64,000 nucleotides of DNA from Chryseobacterium viscerum (lineage in GTDB: Bacteria; Bacteroidota; Bacteroidia; Flavobacteriales; Weeksellaceae): positions 248,001-312,000 of the forward strand of contig NZ_PPEG02000008.1 of NCBI RefSeq assembly GCF_002899945.2. The letters are read 5' to 3'. The number at the start of each line of letters is the position of its first letter. Position 1 is the stretch's first letter. A program made the translations under genes and the position numbers. Below are positions 25,055-35,117 of this stretch, one piece after another. The notes under the pieces were generated by a model. The model worked only from the letters and a program-made list of their open reading frames with translations. It did no database searches and was not told where the DNA came from.

Positions 25055-28000
25055 TAGTATTTATCATATTCAAAAGTAAGCGAGATAGGTCCTGGTGAAG
25101 TTCCTCCGGTAGATCTTAAAGTAACCATTCCATCAGATCCGATTGTCACAGTCCATGAGCTGCCGCTTGAGGTTACATTTACATATTTATAATTTGATGG
25201 TCTACATAAGGAACCGAGTGTACCTATCATTACACCATTAGACCAATTAGGAGCAGCTCCTCCACTGGTATTTGTAAGTGGTAAACTTAAATATGCTCTA
25301 AAATGATTGGTTGAGATTTCCTGAAATGAAGAATAATAAATATCCGCCAAATATGTAGGTGTTATTGAGCAGACATACGGAGTACAGGTATAATTGCTGT
25401 TAATATAATTCTGTCCGTTCAAATTAATGTCATTCTGTGCCTGCTGATCTGCATCTGCCTGGTTGATAGTGGATGAATATTTAAATTCAGGAACCGTATA
25501 TACTCCTGATACAGGTAGCGTTCCCGGCATACAGTTTGTCGTTGTAAAAGTCTGACTTTTCATGCTACTGTAGTACTTGAGAGGCGCATAATTATATTTA
25601 AAATCTTTAATTATATTTTTATCCTTATCTAATACCTTTTCCAATCTGTTCGAATTGTCATATTTATAGAACTCACGTCCTCCCGGAGATTTAGACATAC
25701 TTGTCATTCCCCTTAGTGGATCATAAGTATAAGTAGTGATGGGATAACCTTTTAATACTGGATTTTTCTTAAATAATTCTAACGCATTTATCAATTCCTG
25801 TTCAGAGGCACTATCAATATCTGCATTCGATTTACCGACGATATCTAAAGTTAAATATCCTGTAGGAGTTTGAGGTTGATTTAAAAGCTGCATCAGCTGG
25901 ATATAAGTTATTCCTTCAATTTTTGCTATAGGAAGGGTTTGATTATAGCCATAAAGCGTAACAACTGAAGCACCTGACTTATCAGTTACCTGAAGATAAT
26001 TAGCCTTATTATCCAACAAATCATAGCTTATATTTTCATTTGTCTCATTTACCGGAATATTAAAACTTGTAAAACTGGCACTTGAATTAAGCTTCGAGTC
26101 TCGTATTTTCTTGTAAGCAAATGATCCCGTATAAAACTGATTCTCTCTTAATGAATACTTATTGTCTTTATTTTTTTCAATTTCAAGAATAGGATTCATG
26201 ATATTGGCATTCAGCATCAGATTATAGGTGGTGTAATCTTCTCCTACAGTATTGGGATTATCTGCAAAGCCCGGTTTGTATAGATTATAGGCATAAAGAC
26301 TTTTCTTAGTACTTGTTCCTTCAGCCGTAGTTGTTTCAACCTGTTCCGGATATGTATGCCAAAAATAACTGGATTCTCTGTATTTAATATTTGTTTCTTC
26401 TGTAATTTGCTTATTACCAAGATAATTAATTACCTTTTCTTTTTTCAGTAAGTAAGGAACAACGGGAACGTACATGGAAACTCCTGTAGTAATACTATGG
26501 CTGAAAGGCTTACTGATATCTGTGTACACATAATAATTCAGATCTGATATTTTACAAGTAGTACAATTAGCTGGATCTGGATTATCTAAAAGCTCACTTT
26601 CCGGACGAAGAAAGTTTTCATATTCGTAAAAGCTTTCTTTTAATAATATATTGCTGGCATCAAATACTTTCTTATTTAAGGTTTTTCCTCTTTCATTATC
26701 TCTATTTACCTTTATAAGACCTTTTAGCTTATAATAATCGCCTGTGGAAAAATTTTTCAATGTCAGATTATCTGGATTTGTATAATAATCTGCAAAGAAG
26801 TATTCCGTCATTCCTTTGTTTGCTTTTTTCTCTTGAACCTGGCTATAATTTATCGGATTTTTTTTCAAGCCAGACCTGAGAATACCAGATGACGAACCAT
26901 TATTTAATTTATAAGTATAAAAAGTTTCATATTGATTAGACCCATCACTTTCTATTTTGCTTTTCAACCTTACCAGGGGCTTGGTTGTAAGACTTGTATT
27001 TGTAAAAATATCTTTTTGCTGTGACGACGAATATTCTGATATTACATTGTAATCGGCTGGCTCGTAATAGAATTTTGCAAATCCTTTAGTGGGGTATATT
27101 ACTTTTTTTATAGATGTTATATCATATAGATTATTATCATTATTGAACGAGTTAGCTCCTGTCCAATACCCAAAACCATTTATATAATTAGTACTTTTAG
27201 CTGGCAATACATCTGTTTTGTTATATTCAAAAGAATATTTCTCCCCATTATTTTCTTCAATTGATTCTAGGAAGTATCTGTAGTTCTGCCCTCCTAATGG
27301 GATCTGATTAAATGTAAAGTTCCTATTATTTCCATAGCTATTTAAATTAATACTGCTTAGGTGTAATAAGTTATTACTATCTTTAAAATAATTGTAATTG
27401 ATTTTTAAATTTTTCCCGACTACTTCTATCTCTTTCAGAATAGATCTTTTGGTAAAATTGTTAATCGTAGCAGTTGCTGGAAACGGAGTGATGGCAAAAG
27501 TTCTATAATCTACAGATCTTGCACCAGTTATATAGATATTAGCTTGATCCAACTGTGCCTGCGTAGGAAAGCTGGTAGGAAAAACAATATTTGTATTGTT
27601 GGAATTTATTAATGCTTTTTCAAAATATGAATTGAAAATACTTAAATCTCCCTGTTGTTCATATTTACCTATAATAGTATCTCCATTATAAGTCTCTACT
27701 TTTTTCAGCTGCCAGGATATGATATAATTAGCTCTTGTTCCGCTAAAAAAATTACGCTCACTAGATCCAAGATAATACTTTCCATTGATATCAAATTGTG
27801 AATAGTTGATTTCAAGTTCATTATTCGTTCCCCCAAAATAAAACTTATTTCCTTTATCATCAGTAATGATAATCTCTTTTACAATATTCGTTAAGCCACT
27901 TAATGGAGTTCTTGTAGAATAGCACATAGACTCATTATTGTTGCCAATGACCGGATAAACGAGCTGTATTTTTAATCGTGCATTTTCACAATATACAATA

Positions 28001-28560
28001 GGATTTCTGTTGTTGTCAAATGTAAAATATCCGCTATATCCAAAAAAATCAAAATAAAACTTATCGGGATTAAAATCTGATGCTACATTATTGTTGGTAG
28101 GATCAAATAGAGCCTGTTTCTTTGAATATCCATTCTTCAGATTTGATTTTGGTAGTATACAATCTGTTGTTGCCTGCTGCCTTTCTTCTTCAGTTCCCGC
28201 ATGAATACCATAATTATAGTTGTACTCATCTGCAATAAAATAGTTGGTAAGCAGATAATTTCCTTTTATTTCTCTTGTTATTTGACCAAATGGATTTCCA
28301 TACCAATTTAGCCCATAAATACTCTCATCAGATTTAGGATCAAAACCTGTAAAAGTATTGGCTATTTCATTCTTTAACTTCAGGTTTCCTAGCGAAATTT
28401 CAAATAATGGGATATTTACATTTAAAGTCCCCTTATATAGATCATTGTTTGTAGAAACTTTATCAATAAGAAGCAGACTTTCTGAAGGCCTGTCCTGTGC
28501 TGTTATGCTTGTTGACAAACTTAATCCTAGCAAGAGGATCATCACTCTTTTTTTCTTCAT
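25054..28560 (-). CDS. exported YD-repeat protein with C-terminal DUF5977-like region
   Basis: A 1168-residue protein with a signal peptide (residues 1-21, ending in ITAQ) and a long beta-rich body of a type often found just upstream of Rhs genes in flavobacteria. YD-type repeats appear near residue 960 (TYDPLRGMTSM, FYKYDNSNRLEKVLDKDKN). Then comes a DUF5977-like block (NQADADQQAQNDINLNGQNYIN) and a C-terminal beta domain. It has no toxin-like tip and no T9SS tail. It is coupled to the Rhs gene by a TAATG overlap. By analogy with two-part cocoons of TcB/TcC type it may form half of the shell around the toxin; this is inference. Confidence 0.8.
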   Translation of the reverse strand: MKKKRVMILLLGLSLSTSITAQDRPSESLLLIDKVSTNNDLYKGTLNVNIPLFEISLGNLKLKNEIANTFTGFDPKSDESIYGLNWYGNPFGQITREIKGNYLLTNYFIADEYNYNYGIHAGTEEERQQATTDCILPKSNLKNGYSKKQALFDPTNNNVASDFNPDKFYFDFFGYSGYFTFDNNRNPIVYCENARLKIQLVYPVIGNNNESMCYSTRTPLSGLTNIVKEIIITDDKGNKFYFGGTNNELEINYSQFDINGKYYLGSSERNFFSGTRANYIISWQLKKVETYNGDTIIGKYEQQGDLSIFNSYFEKALINSNNTNIVFPTSFPTQAQLDQANIYITGARSVDYRTFAITPFPATATINNFTKRSILKEIEVVGKNLKINYNYFKDSNNLLHLSSINLNSYGNNRNFTFNQIPLGGQNYRYFLESIEENNGEKYSFEYNKTDVLPAKSTNYINGFGYWTGANSFNNDNNLYDITSIKKVIYPTKGFAKFYYEPADYNVISEYSSSQQKDIFTNTSLTTKPLVRLKSKIESDGSNQYETFYTYKLNNGSSSGILRSGLKKNPINYSQVQEKKANKGMTEYFFADYYTNPDNLTLKNFSTGDYYKLKGLIKVNRDNERGKTLNKKVFDASNILLKESFYEYENFLRPESELLDNPDPANCTTCKISDLNYYVYTDISKPFSHSITTGVSMYVPVVPYLLKKEKVINYLGNKQITEETNIKYRESSYFWHTYPEQVETTTAEGTSTKKSLYAYNLYKPGFADNPNTVGEDYTTYNLMLNANIMNPILEIEKNKDNKYSLRENQFYTGSFAYKKIRDSKLNSSASFTSFNIPVNETNENISYDLLDNKANYLQVTDKSGASVVTLYGYNQTLPIAKIEGITYIQLMQLLNQPQTPTGYLTLDIVGKSNADIDSASEQELINALELFKKNPVLKGYPITTYTYDPLRGMTSMSKSPGGREFYKYDNSNRLEKVLDKDKNIIKDFKYNYAPLKYYSSMKSQTFTTTNCMPGTLPVSGVYTVPEFKYSSTINQADADQQAQNDINLNGQNYINSNYTCTPYVCSITPTYLADIYYSSFQEISTNHFRAYLSLPLTNTSGGAAPNWSNGVMIGTLGSLCRPSNYKYVNVTSSGSSWTVTIGSDGMVTLRSTGGTSPGPISLTFEYDKY

Positions 28561-28564
28561 TTTT

Positions 28565-30181
28565 CTATTTCTTAATCAGTTTAGCATTCGCTGTTTTGTT
28601 GGTATCCGTTTTTATCGTGATCAGATAAGCTCCCTGAACCAAAGTCTGGGTATTGATCTTAGTCACTCTGTTCTTGGTTTTTAAGTTTTGAAGTTGTCTT
28701 CCACTCATATCATACAATAGAATATCAGCATCCTTGAAATCAAAACCGATTTCTACATAAGCATAGTCAGAAACTGGGTTTGGATAGATTTTGATGTCGT
28801 ATTTTTCGATTAACTGATCAACCTGCTTGTCTCCCAGTTTTACAATCTTCCAGTTCTCTTTTCCCAATTCTTCTGCACTGGTTCCGGCCAAAATAATAGA
28901 ACCATCTCTGTTGAGTTTTAAGTCTGAAAGCCTCTCTTCCTTCTTCCTGGACTCTCCGGTGATATGCTTTCTCCACTGTTCATTGCCATTCTGATCAAGA
29001 TACAGCATCCAGAAGGTTTCATCATCGGTCTGTATTCTTCCTTCAGCCTGAGTATAACCTCCCAACAATATTCCTTTTGTAAAGTCTTGATTCTTGGATC
29101 TTGTATCCTGACTCTGAATTACACTCATTCCCATCAAAATATCACGGTTCTTGAAGTTGTAGGATTTCTGCCACTGCTCATCACCTCTTTCATTTAAAGA
29201 TATCAACCATAAGTCTGTGCCTTCTTCAGTCCCTACCGTTTTGTTTCCTGATCTTTCCGATCTTGATTCGCCACCAATGATAAAACCATTTGAAGTTAAA
29301 GCCAAGGTTCTGATGTGATCGTCACCTTTTCCACCGAAATTCTTTTCCCATTCTACTTTTCCGGTTTTATCGAGCTTTACAATCCAGTAGTCGCCTTCGC
29401 CGAAGTTATCCGTAGATTTTGCGATGCGGGATGCGGGATTCGTGGCAATAGTTTCACGGGTTTTAGTTTCAGATCCCGAAACACGAACCTCGGAACTTCT
29501 GGAGTAGATTCCCAATAAAGCCCCACCATCTTTTGTTGGAATCATTTTCTCGACTTCGTCTAAGCCTTTTCCGCCTAAAATTAATTGGGAGAGTTCTTTT
29601 CCTTCCTTATCCAGTCTCGTGATCAAAACGTCTTTGGAACCGTACCCTTTTGCAGTGTTTTGTACATTTCCGGCAACAAAGAATCCTAAATCGGTCGTTT
29701 GAATCACGGCTCTGGCTTCTTCATCAGAAGAGCTTCCCAATGTTTTCTGCCATAATTCATCTCCGAATTCATTGATTCTGATTAGCCAGATATCTGAGCC
29801 TCCTTTGGAATCCTCTTTTTTATCCAGTCCTTTTCCTGAATAAGAGGTTCCGGCTAAGAGAAATCCACCATCCTGCGTGGTAACTGTTGCTGATAAATAA
29901 TCATGACTTTGTCCGGAAAAGTATTTTTCCCAGACTTCTTCTCCCTGCTGATTTAGTTTGACAAGGTGAAAATCATAACCATTGTTTTGTTTACTGGATT
30001 GCTGTAATTTGTCGCTCTGAATTGAGCTTCCCGTAATTAAATACTGTTGATCAATGGTTGTGGTGATCTGATTTAGAAAATCCTGAGTAGAGGATTTGAT
30101 GTCTTTCTGCCATACCACTTCCTGGGCAGATAGCATGAGACAAGTGCATGTGAGCAATACACTGCATTTGAGTTTCTTCAT
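28565..30181 (-). CDS. T9SS-sorted repeat protein (beta-propeller-like)
   Basis: A 538-residue protein. A signal peptide (1-19, ending in LSAQ) precedes about eight repeats of roughly 45-50 residues with the pattern WxxxLGGxGxDxxxxxxxTxDGGFxxAG. These resemble delta-60 or propeller blades. The last 75 residues are a type A T9SS sorting domain (KIYPNPVSDYAYVEI, LYDMSGRQL, QGAYLITI, ending AKLIKK). It should be exported through T9SS and anchored at or released from the surface. It is the first gene of the operon, 4 bp before the YD-repeat gene, so it may display or deliver the Rhs complex. Confidence 0.9.
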   Translation of the reverse strand: MKKLKCSVLLTCTCLMLSAQEVVWQKDIKSSTQDFLNQITTTIDQQYLITGSSIQSDKLQQSSKQNNGYDFHLVKLNQQGEEVWEKYFSGQSHDYLSATVTTQDGGFLLAGTSYSGKGLDKKEDSKGGSDIWLIRINEFGDELWQKTLGSSSDEEARAVIQTTDLGFFVAGNVQNTAKGYGSKDVLITRLDKEGKELSQLILGGKGLDEVEKMIPTKDGGALLGIYSRSSEVRVSGSETKTRETIATNPASRIAKSTDNFGEGDYWIVKLDKTGKVEWEKNFGGKGDDHIRTLALTSNGFIIGGESRSERSGNKTVGTEEGTDLWLISLNERGDEQWQKSYNFKNRDILMGMSVIQSQDTRSKNQDFTKGILLGGYTQAEGRIQTDDETFWMLYLDQNGNEQWRKHITGESRKKEERLSDLKLNRDGSIILAGTSAEELGKENWKIVKLGDKQVDQLIEKYDIKIYPNPVSDYAYVEIGFDFKDADILLYDMSGRQLQNLKTKNRVTKINTQTLVQGAYLITIKTDTNKTANAKLIKK

Positions 30182-30524
30182 AAATTATTAGTTTTTTTGA
30201 AAAAAAAGTTGTCCGAAATTAACATTTTTCTCCAATAGGAGAAGTATTAAGTCCATCAAATTAAATATGAAATTTATCATATCATTTTGATGACAAAATC
30301 AAAATATCAAAAAAAGAATATATCCAAATAAACTCTTTTATGCCAAATTTACTTCTTTAACAAATTGTAAATTAAAGTCATGAAGTAATTTAATACAATC
30401 AAAAAAATCAGCAATGATGAATGATACATATATAGTATGAAATCACCTATTAAAGATTTAATACTTAATTCAAAAATAAATTTTCATCTTTGCAGCCTTA
30501 AAATCAAACACGCTAGTTTATTTC
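30182..30524. other. divergent intergenic region
   Basis: A 343-base AT-rich gap between the T9SS/Rhs operon (leftward) and the TonB receptor (rightward). It must hold both promoters. Only CATCTTTG at 30485-30492, one base off the -7 consensus, can be suggested for the receptor gene. No hairpin or open frame was seen. Confidence 0.45.
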
Positions 30525-33134
30525 ATGAGCATTACTTTTAAAAAGCGACTTTTTATAGCGCTTGTATTACCTACGGCCGCCATATATTATGGGCAGAGTA
30601 CAAAGGATTCATTAGAAAAATCAAAATCTATTGATGAGGTTATGTTGGTAGGTAGAAACCTTTCCCAAACAGCCAAAGAGAGAAAAACTCCTGTTGCAGT
30701 TTCCAACATTAAGGCAGCAGAAATTCAGGAGAAGTTAGGAAATAGAGAATTTCCTGAGATTATGAAGTCTACCCCATCCGTATACGTTACCAAAGTAGGT
30801 GGAGGATTTGGAGACAGCAGAATCAACATGAGAGGATTTGATGGTGCCAACATTGCGGTTATTATCAACGGACAGCCGGTTAACGACATGCAGGGAGGTA
30901 CCGTATACTGGTCCAACTGGACGGGATTGGCAGATATTGCGAGCAATATTCAGATCCAGAGAGGTTTGGGTGCTTCTAAATTTGTAGTTCCTTCTGTAGG
31001 AGGAACCATCAATATTGTAACCAAAGCTACCGATTCTGAGCAAAAAGCAATGATTAAGGGAGAAGTTGGAAACGGCAACTACTCCAGAATATCAGCAATG
31101 TACTCTTCCGGATTAAAGAACAAATGGGGAACCACGGTATTACTTTCCCGCTGGCAGGGTGATGGCTACATCAACGGAACAAAAGGAGAAGGTTATTCAT
31201 GGTTTTTCTCAACAGGATTTAAGCCTAATGAAAAGCATGCGTTCAATTTAATTGCAACCGGAGCGCCTCAGGTACACGACACCAGAAGATCTTCAGCAAC
31301 CGGAGCAAATGTGGCTACTCTACAGCAATTTGACACCTATGGAAGAAGATACAATCCACAAACAGGAATGTTGAACGGTTCTCAATTCAACCTGGCTCCT
31401 AACTTCTATCATAAGCCTATTGCATCCTTGAACTGGGACTGGACTATGAATGATAACCTGAAGTTATCTACAGTTCTTTATGGTTCATGGGGACGTGGTG
31501 GCGGTGGTACCGGACTTAATGGTTCTATTAAAAACGGCAGCGGACAAACCATGAATTTCATGAATTATGGTGCTGGTGGAGATGGTACCATCAACTGGGA
31601 TATGATTTACCGTTATAACAGAGGGGGTATGGTAACAGATTATAATGGAAATACCTTCCAGAAATCGACCTTTACTGCGCCTGCAGGTTCTCCAGGAGAT
31701 TACAACGGACAATATGTAGCGACTCTTAACGGAACCAATGGTATTGTGAGAAAGCAAAGTATTAATGCTCATGACTGGTACGGTGTAATTGCAGACCTTA
31801 ATTACAAAAAAAATAACTGGACCTTTAACGGAGGTATCGATCTTAAAACTTATAAAGGAGCACTGTATGATATTGTGACGGATATGTTAGGATCTGATGC
31901 AGTATTTGTTCCTAATACAGCGAATGCTCCAAAAGGATATTATATTAACCAAACCGTAAAACCGGAACCTCTTACGAAACTTAAAGATGCTCAGAAAGTA
32001 TCTATACACAACGAAGGTTTGGTAAAATGGGCTGGGATCTATGGAATGGTTGAATACAGCTCTGAAAAACTAAGTGCATCTGTTCAGGGATCTCTTTCCG
32101 AACAGTACTATAAGAGAAGAGATTACATGCTGTACACTCCTGGAAATCAGGAAACAAAATGGTATCACAAAACGGGTTATATTGTAAAAGGTGGTGCCAA
32201 CTATAATATAGATGACCATCATAACGTATTTTTCAATACTGGAGTTATTTCCAGACAGCCGTTATTTAATGCTTTGTTCCCGTCAAATCAGAATATTTAC
32301 AACGATGCAAAGAATGAAAGAATCTTCTCTGTAGAGTTGGGATATGGGTTCAAATCTCGTTATATAGATGTGAATATCAATGCGTACAGAACGCAGTGGG
32401 ATGACAGATTTATTTCAAGAACATTCAATGCTACTTCCGCAGATATTGCAAAGTTCCCTCAACTGAACCTTGGAAATGCTTATTTCTACAATGCTCTGAA
32501 TGTTGGACAAGTACACCAGGGGATTGAATTGGAAGCAAAAGCAAGGCCTTTTACCAACCTAAAGCTTAGAGGAATGTTATCTTTGGGTAACTGGAAATAT
32601 AAAGGAAATGCCAACTTCAACATCCTTGATGTTCAAAGCAATCAGGAAGTATCCGGAGCAACGGGAATGATCAATATCAAAGACCTGAAGGTTGGAGATG
32701 CTGCTCAAACAACCGCTAGCATCGGGGCTGATTATAATATTACGAAAGCTTTCAGTATTGATGCCAACTGGGAATATTATGACAAATTATATGCACAGTT
32801 CAACCCGATCAACTTCCTTACTGAAGCAGCTAGAGAGAAAGGAATTGTAAAATTGCCAAGCTATCATTTATTTGATGTGGGAGCTTCTTACAAGTTCACG
32901 ATTGATGCGAAAAAATCTTTAACATTGAGAGCTAATGTGTACAACTTATTCAACAAATATTATGTTTCTGAGTTAAGCTCTAATATCTTCGCAGGGGATA
33001 AAATTGCCAATGGTCCGGATGCCGGAAAAACGTATCAGGATGCAGGCAGAGTGTATCAGGGTATTGCTGATGGTAATACAGGATTTCTTGGTTTTGGAAG
33101 AACCTGGTCTGTTGCAGCGACTTTAAGATTCTAA
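30525..33134 (+). CDS. TonB-dependent outer membrane receptor
   Basis: An 869-residue outer membrane receptor. A signal peptide (1-23, ending in YYG) is followed by SIDEVMLVGR, a TonB-box-like segment. The plug domain has FPEIMKSTPSVYVTKVGGG, RINMRGFDGANIAVIINGQPVNDMQGG and VGGTINIVTK, and the beta-barrel ends in WSVAATLRF. There is no CarboxypepD_reg or STN domain. The many Gly/Asn/Tyr-rich loops give no firm ligand; siderophore or another chelate is possible. It is a lone gene with a strong terminator, and no biosynthesis or uptake partner is adjacent. Confidence 0.92.
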   Translation: MSITFKKRLFIALVLPTAAIYYGQSTKDSLEKSKSIDEVMLVGRNLSQTAKERKTPVAVSNIKAAEIQEKLGNREFPEIMKSTPSVYVTKVGGGFGDSRINMRGFDGANIAVIINGQPVNDMQGGTVYWSNWTGLADIASNIQIQRGLGASKFVVPSVGGTINIVTKATDSEQKAMIKGEVGNGNYSRISAMYSSGLKNKWGTTVLLSRWQGDGYINGTKGEGYSWFFSTGFKPNEKHAFNLIATGAPQVHDTRRSSATGANVATLQQFDTYGRRYNPQTGMLNGSQFNLAPNFYHKPIASLNWDWTMNDNLKLSTVLYGSWGRGGGGTGLNGSIKNGSGQTMNFMNYGAGGDGTINWDMIYRYNRGGMVTDYNGNTFQKSTFTAPAGSPGDYNGQYVATLNGTNGIVRKQSINAHDWYGVIADLNYKKNNWTFNGGIDLKTYKGALYDIVTDMLGSDAVFVPNTANAPKGYYINQTVKPEPLTKLKDAQKVSIHNEGLVKWAGIYGMVEYSSEKLSASVQGSLSEQYYKRRDYMLYTPGNQETKWYHKTGYIVKGGANYNIDDHHNVFFNTGVISRQPLFNALFPSNQNIYNDAKNERIFSVELGYGFKSRYIDVNINAYRTQWDDRFISRTFNATSADIAKFPQLNLGNAYFYNALNVGQVHQGIELEAKARPFTNLKLRGMLSLGNWKYKGNANFNILDVQSNQEVSGATGMINIKDLKVGDAAQTTASIGADYNITKAFSIDANWEYYDKLYAQFNPINFLTEAAREKGIVKLPSYHLFDVGASYKFTIDAKKSLTLRANVYNLFNKYYVSELSSNIFAGDKIANGPDAGKTYQDAGRVYQGIADGNTGFLGFGRTWSVAATLRF

Positions 33135-33164
33135 GATAATATCATTTCAATAATGAATCAATTG

Positions 33165-33199
33165 AATAGGCTGTCCCAAAAATGGGACAGCCTATTTTT
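33165..33199. terminator. bidirectional terminator
   Basis: A perfect 13-bp stem, AATAGGCTGTCCC (33165-33177) and its complement (33184-33196), followed by T-residues. It lies between convergent TonB receptor and YdeI-like genes. Confidence 0.88.
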
Positions 33200-33221
33200 A
33201 TATTGGTCACAGGCCTGAAGT

Positions 33222-33803
33222 TTAAAAGTTTTTAGGTTTCTTATTCTGAGCTGCCTGTATTGCTATTTCATCAATGCGATTTTTCCTGGTTTCGGGTCTT
33301 TTGGCAAGTACAATCCATTGCAGCATCATTTTTTTTATTGATTTGCTCAAGCTTAAAAAGTATGCTTCTGAACCTTCATGAAGTTTAAATGTTTCATTCA
33401 GATCTTCCGGAATTATTAATTCTTCCACAGAATCTAAAATAGTCCAGGAACCATTTTCTTTTGCAATCCTGATCGTTTCAAGCCCTGCCTGAGTCATCAG
33501 TTTATTTTCAATCAGTCTTTCAACTTTCTCTTTGTTGATCTTTGACCATGTACTCTTGGGTTTCCGCCTGCTGAATAACTGCATAAAAGAACCTTCATCA
33601 ATTGTTTTCCTCGTACTGTCAATCCAGCCAAAACAAAGTGCTTCATCCACTAGCTCTGTCCAATAAACAACAGGTAAATTAGATTTTTTGGTATTGCATA
33701 CAAGCCATATAGATTGTTCCACATGATGATTATTTTCTAACCATTCTCTCCATTCTGCTTTTGTATTGACATATATTGTTGATCTTTCTGAAGATGTTCC
33801 CAT
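33222..33803 (-). CDS. YdeI/OmpD-associated family protein
   Basis: A 193-residue soluble protein of the YdeI (OmpD-associated) family. Recognisable parts are WREWLENNH, SIWLVCNTKKS, the conserved block VDEALCFGWIDSTRK, FSRRKPKSTWSKINKEKVERL, and a C-terminal helical part ending in the usual KxRIDEIA and KKPKNF. Family function is poorly known; some members were linked to bacteriocin or peptide resistance. It is a single gene facing the TonB receptor terminator. Confidence 0.85.
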   Translation of the reverse strand: MGTSSERSTIYVNTKAEWREWLENNHHVEQSIWLVCNTKKSNLPVVYWTELVDEALCFGWIDSTRKTIDEGSFMQLFSRRKPKSTWSKINKEKVERLIENKLMTQAGLETIRIAKENGSWTILDSVEELIIPEDLNETFKLHEGSEAYFLSLSKSIKKMMLQWIVLAKRPETRKNRIDEIAIQAAQNKKPKNF

Positions 33804-33952
33804 AGTATTGTGTTTTTAAACGTTCTAATCATGTAAATTTAAAAAAAATGAGTGACAACGGTTTGTCAGTATAAAAATCGAATTCTATGATAAATAAATG
33901 ATAAATTAGACACGACAAAAAACTAAGAATCATTACCCTTTTTCAGTTAGAT

Positions 33953-34582
33953 ATGGATAAAGAAACAGTAGATTATATCATCAGGTATTTTAGTAAATTA
34001 ATGAATGATCATGAAACGTTAGCATTAAATTATCATATGTATACTTCCAAAAGTTCTGATAATCCCAAGTTGAGAAATATGATGATAGAAAGAGGCTGGA
34101 TACAATCTGATACTGAAACGGCAAACCTATTAAAAAACGGGTATGAAGACTTTGAACAAAATACGGCAAGGCGCATCATGAATGAAACTCCTGAGAAAGT
34201 ATTTTTCAACAACTGTCCGAAATGTGATAAACTAGCCCGTACTCCTTATGCCAAACAATGCAGATATTGTGGCTATAACTGGCATCATCTAGTAGTTGCT
34301 CAATTTAAACTCAACAATACTTTTCAAATTACAGGAAGACAATTTTTCTTAACAGGAGAAATTATAAAAGGTGAAATCAAAGAAGGACAACGAATAGATT
34401 TGAGAATACTGGGACTTAATAAGAAACCCCAAATTGAATCCATTGAATTGGCTCTTAAACGTCAGGATGGAAAAGCATCGGAGGATATTGCACTTGGCAC
34501 CAATGAACTCACGGAGGAGGACAAACAATATTTAAAAAGCATAAATTCTTTCAGAGAATTACTTGATATAGTTATAGAATAA
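33953..34582 (+). CDS. zinc-ribbon hypothetical protein
   Basis: A 209-residue protein, mostly soluble. A zinc ribbon is visible near residues 85-105 (CPKCDK...CRYCGYNW, two CxxC pairs). The C-terminal half looks beta-rich (FQITGRQFFLTGEIIKGEI), suggesting an OB- or barrel-like fold. The N-terminal half is helical. No enzyme motif. It is a lone gene with its own terminator. Function unknown. Confidence 0.7.
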   Translation: MDKETVDYIIRYFSKLMNDHETLALNYHMYTSKSSDNPKLRNMMIERGWIQSDTETANLLKNGYEDFEQNTARRIMNETPEKVFFNNCPKCDKLARTPYAKQCRYCGYNWHHLVVAQFKLNNTFQITGRQFFLTGEIIKGEIKEGQRIDLRILGLNKKPQIESIELALKRQDGKASEDIALGTNELTEEDKQYLKSINSFRELLDIVIE

Positions 34583-34614
34583 AAAGAGCTATACCCTATC
34601 AGTACAGCTCTTTT
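34582..34614. terminator. bidirectional terminator
   Basis: AAAAGAGCT (34582-34590) pairs with AGCTCTTTT (34606-34614). It begins on the stop codon of the zinc-ribbon gene and faces the MarR gene, so both may use it. Confidence 0.75.
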
Positions 34615-34635
34615 CAATATAATAAATAATTTATT

Positions 34636-35115
34636 TTATTTCGAATTTTTTACCTGCAGTGCTCTCTGATAAAAAGACTGGCTGGCTATTTTCTCTTCCG
34701 CTTCATCAATGGCCCTCAGCAGATTGTTTGTATTATCGGTAATATCTCCCAGAATCTGTGACATCAGGTCCCACACGGGTTTCATTTTATCGATGAGTTC
34801 CTGACCTTTTTCAGTCAGCTTAAACAATCTCTTTCGCTCGTCCTGCTTATCTTTTTCCCACTGTATCAACTCCAGTTTTTCGAGTTCTTTGAGCAGGGTT
34901 ATGGTGGAGGGATGGGTGTATCCTATCTCATTGGCTATTTCGACAACGCTGGCTATTTCTTTTTTATAAATGGTAAAAATGACTGGAAACCATTTCAGTT
35001 CAAAATCAATTCCGAATGCTTTATAGATTAAGGCTCCGTCTTTCCTCAATTGCTCACTGAGGCGGTGCAGTCTGGTGGATATCGCAAGAATTCCTGCTTC
35101 GTTGATCACATTCAT
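34636..35115 (-). CDS. MarR family transcriptional regulator
   Basis: A 159-residue winged-helix repressor of the MarR family. The helix-turn-helix lies near residues 60-85 (VVEIANEIGYTHPSTITLLKELEKLELI) and the wing has KDERKRLFKLTEKG. It is the second gene of an operon, 2 bp after a GNAT acetyltransferase. A 12-bp perfect palindrome inside the promoter (35630-35641) is a candidate operator, so autoregulation is likely. The effector is unknown. Confidence 0.9.
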   Translation of the reverse strand: MNVINEAGILAISTRLHRLSEQLRKDGALIYKAFGIDFELKWFPVIFTIYKKEIASVVEIANEIGYTHPSTITLLKELEKLELIQWEKDKQDERKRLFKLTEKGQELIDKMKPVWDLMSQILGDITDNTNNLLRAIDEAEEKIASQSFYQRALQVKNSK

Positions 35116-35117
35116 GT

